NCBI GenBank assembly: GCA_028823185.1 | Contig: JAPKBY010000092.1 | Coordinates: forward strand, 1-6,878 | DNA from: Planctomycetota bacterium | GTDB lineage: Bacteria > Planctomycetota > UBA1135 > GCA-002686595 | Direction of reading: 5' to 3' | Length of the DNA stretch: 6,878 nucleotides | Shown here: piece by piece, positions 6,282-6,878 of the stretch | How the letters are laid out: each line of letters begins with the position of its first letter | How positions within the stretch are numbered: position 1 is the stretch's first letter | The notes under the pieces: generated by a model | Databases searched by the model: none | The model's input: the letters and a program-made list of their open reading frames with translations, nothing else | Told to the model about the DNA's origin: nothing | Translations under genes and position numbers: made by a program

Positions 6282-6761
6282 TCAGACGGATGACATCTCT
6301 TTCAAGAGGCTGAGCATCTCAGCCTTGGTCTTTGCCCCTTGGACAAAGCGTCGGAAGTCTGCTTCCCGACCAAGACGTGCGATCCAAGACATGCGCTTGA
6401 TGTGCTCCTCTGGATCATGCTCATCAGTCGCTCGCTCAGGACGCAGCACAGTGAACAAGATGTTGACGGGCTCTCCATCGACAGCGTTCCAGTCAATATC
6501 TTCCTTCGTCACGCAGAGGCTACAAATCGCTCGCTCGAGGCCTTTGATCTTTACGTGAGGGATCGCGACGTTCATCCCAACGCCTGTGGAAGCTAGCAGC
6601 TCTCTTGCGAGGAGCGCATTGAGCACATCATCCCGCAGGCTGGCCTCAAGCTCGCCGCCCTTTACGAGGAGGTCAACGACCTCTTCTAGAACCTGCTCTT
6701 TAACGCTCGCCTTAATGCGGGAGCTACAACTCTTGGATTTGAACTCTTTCCAGAAGGTCAT
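6282..6761 (-). CDS. PTS EIIA protein, fructose/nitrogen (PtsN) class
   Basis: This 159-residue soluble protein is a single EIIA type-2 domain that takes phosphate from HPr. The active site is visible in the family motif RELLASTGVGMNVAIPHVK, with the phosphorylated histidine at residue 69. Downstream are the conserved strand EPVNILFTVLRPE and the helical segment HIKRMSWIARLGREADFRRF. Length equals a stand-alone PtsN/FruA-type EIIA (about 150-160), with no EIIB, EIIC or HPr fused. The residue after PH is Val where Gly or Ala is more usual. ATG 6759-6761 is preceded only by a weak GAG, eight bases away. It is the first of two PTS genes in the run and is followed after 40 bases by HPr, its likely phosphate donor. 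PtsN-like proteins are usually regulatory; whether this one serves a sugar permease elsewhere cannot be told, so I leave the symbol blank. Confidence 0.92.
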   Translation of the reverse strand: MTFWKEFKSKSCSSRIKASVKEQVLEEVVDLLVKGGELEASLRDDVLNALLARELLASTGVGMNVAIPHVKIKGLERAICSLCVTKEDIDWNAVDGEPVNILFTVLRPERATDEHDPEEHIKRMSWIARLGREADFRRFVQGAKTKAEMLSLLKEMSSV

Positions 6762-6797
6762 GAAGAAATCTCGGCGGAATCGCTGGTGTGGTCTCGC

Positions 6798-6878
6798 TTA
6801 ACAGAGAGGTAGAACGAGCCTCTGCTCGCCCCTCTCATAGGAGAGAACAGTACCAGAAATCAGCACCCTTCCGAGGCT
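6798..6878 (-). CDS. Possible C-terminal end of an unidentified upstream gene
   Basis: Reading in from the right edge, one minus-strand frame stays open for 26 codons and stops at TAA 6798-6800, 36 bases before the EIIA start. The other two frames hit stops early. The residues (GRVLISGTVLSYERGEQRL, ending LVLPLC) alternate hydrophobic and charged like a beta-rich C-terminus, but I cannot assign a family. The short length means it could also be chance. The spacing would fit an operon with the EIIA gene. Confidence 0.35.
   Translation of the reverse strand, partial: SLGRVLISGTVLSYERGEQRLVLPLC

Overview
This is a compact, one-directional piece of bacterial chromosome: every gene I can support is on the minus strand, so transcription runs from high to low coordinates. 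In that order it holds the last codons of an unidentified upstream gene (6798-6878), a PTS EIIA-type phosphocarrier domain protein, an HPr phosphocarrier, then a type IV pilus alignment/secretin operon: PilM (cytoplasmic actin-like), PilN, a PilO protein whose C-terminal half appears to carry a PilP-like part, and a PilQ-type secretin. After a roughly 380 bp gap with several inverted repeats, a highly charged, disordered protein begins and runs off the left edge.

The pilus genes are tightly coupled. pilM and pilN overlap by one base (TGATG), pilN and pilO by four (GTGA), and only three bases separate pilO from pilQ. Strong Shine-Dalgarno sequences precede pilO, pilQ and the HPr gene. Together the four products would form the ring-and-gate part of a type IV pilus: PilM on the inner face binds the N-terminal INLLP-like peptide of PilN, PilN and PilO pair in the periplasm, the PilP-like part reaches the secretin, and PilQ forms the outer membrane pore. 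The motor ATPases, platform protein and pilins are not in the window.

The two PTS proteins directly upstream are soluble phosphocarriers without any transporter (EIIB/EIIC) or Enzyme I in view. HPr keeps both the catalytic His and the regulatory Ser, so a regulatory rather than sugar-uptake role is a reasonable inference.

The organism must have an outer membrane (secretin with signal peptide). Base composition is moderately GC-rich by eye, and GTG and TTG starts occur. The PilO/PilP-like arrangement and the secretin with doubled N0-like modules and no AMIN domain differ from the proteobacterial pilMNOPQ pattern. This would fit a lineage such as Planctomycetota or a deltaproteobacterium-like group, but I cannot fix the phylum from the sequence. 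No mobile element, CRISPR array, tRNA or rRNA was seen.
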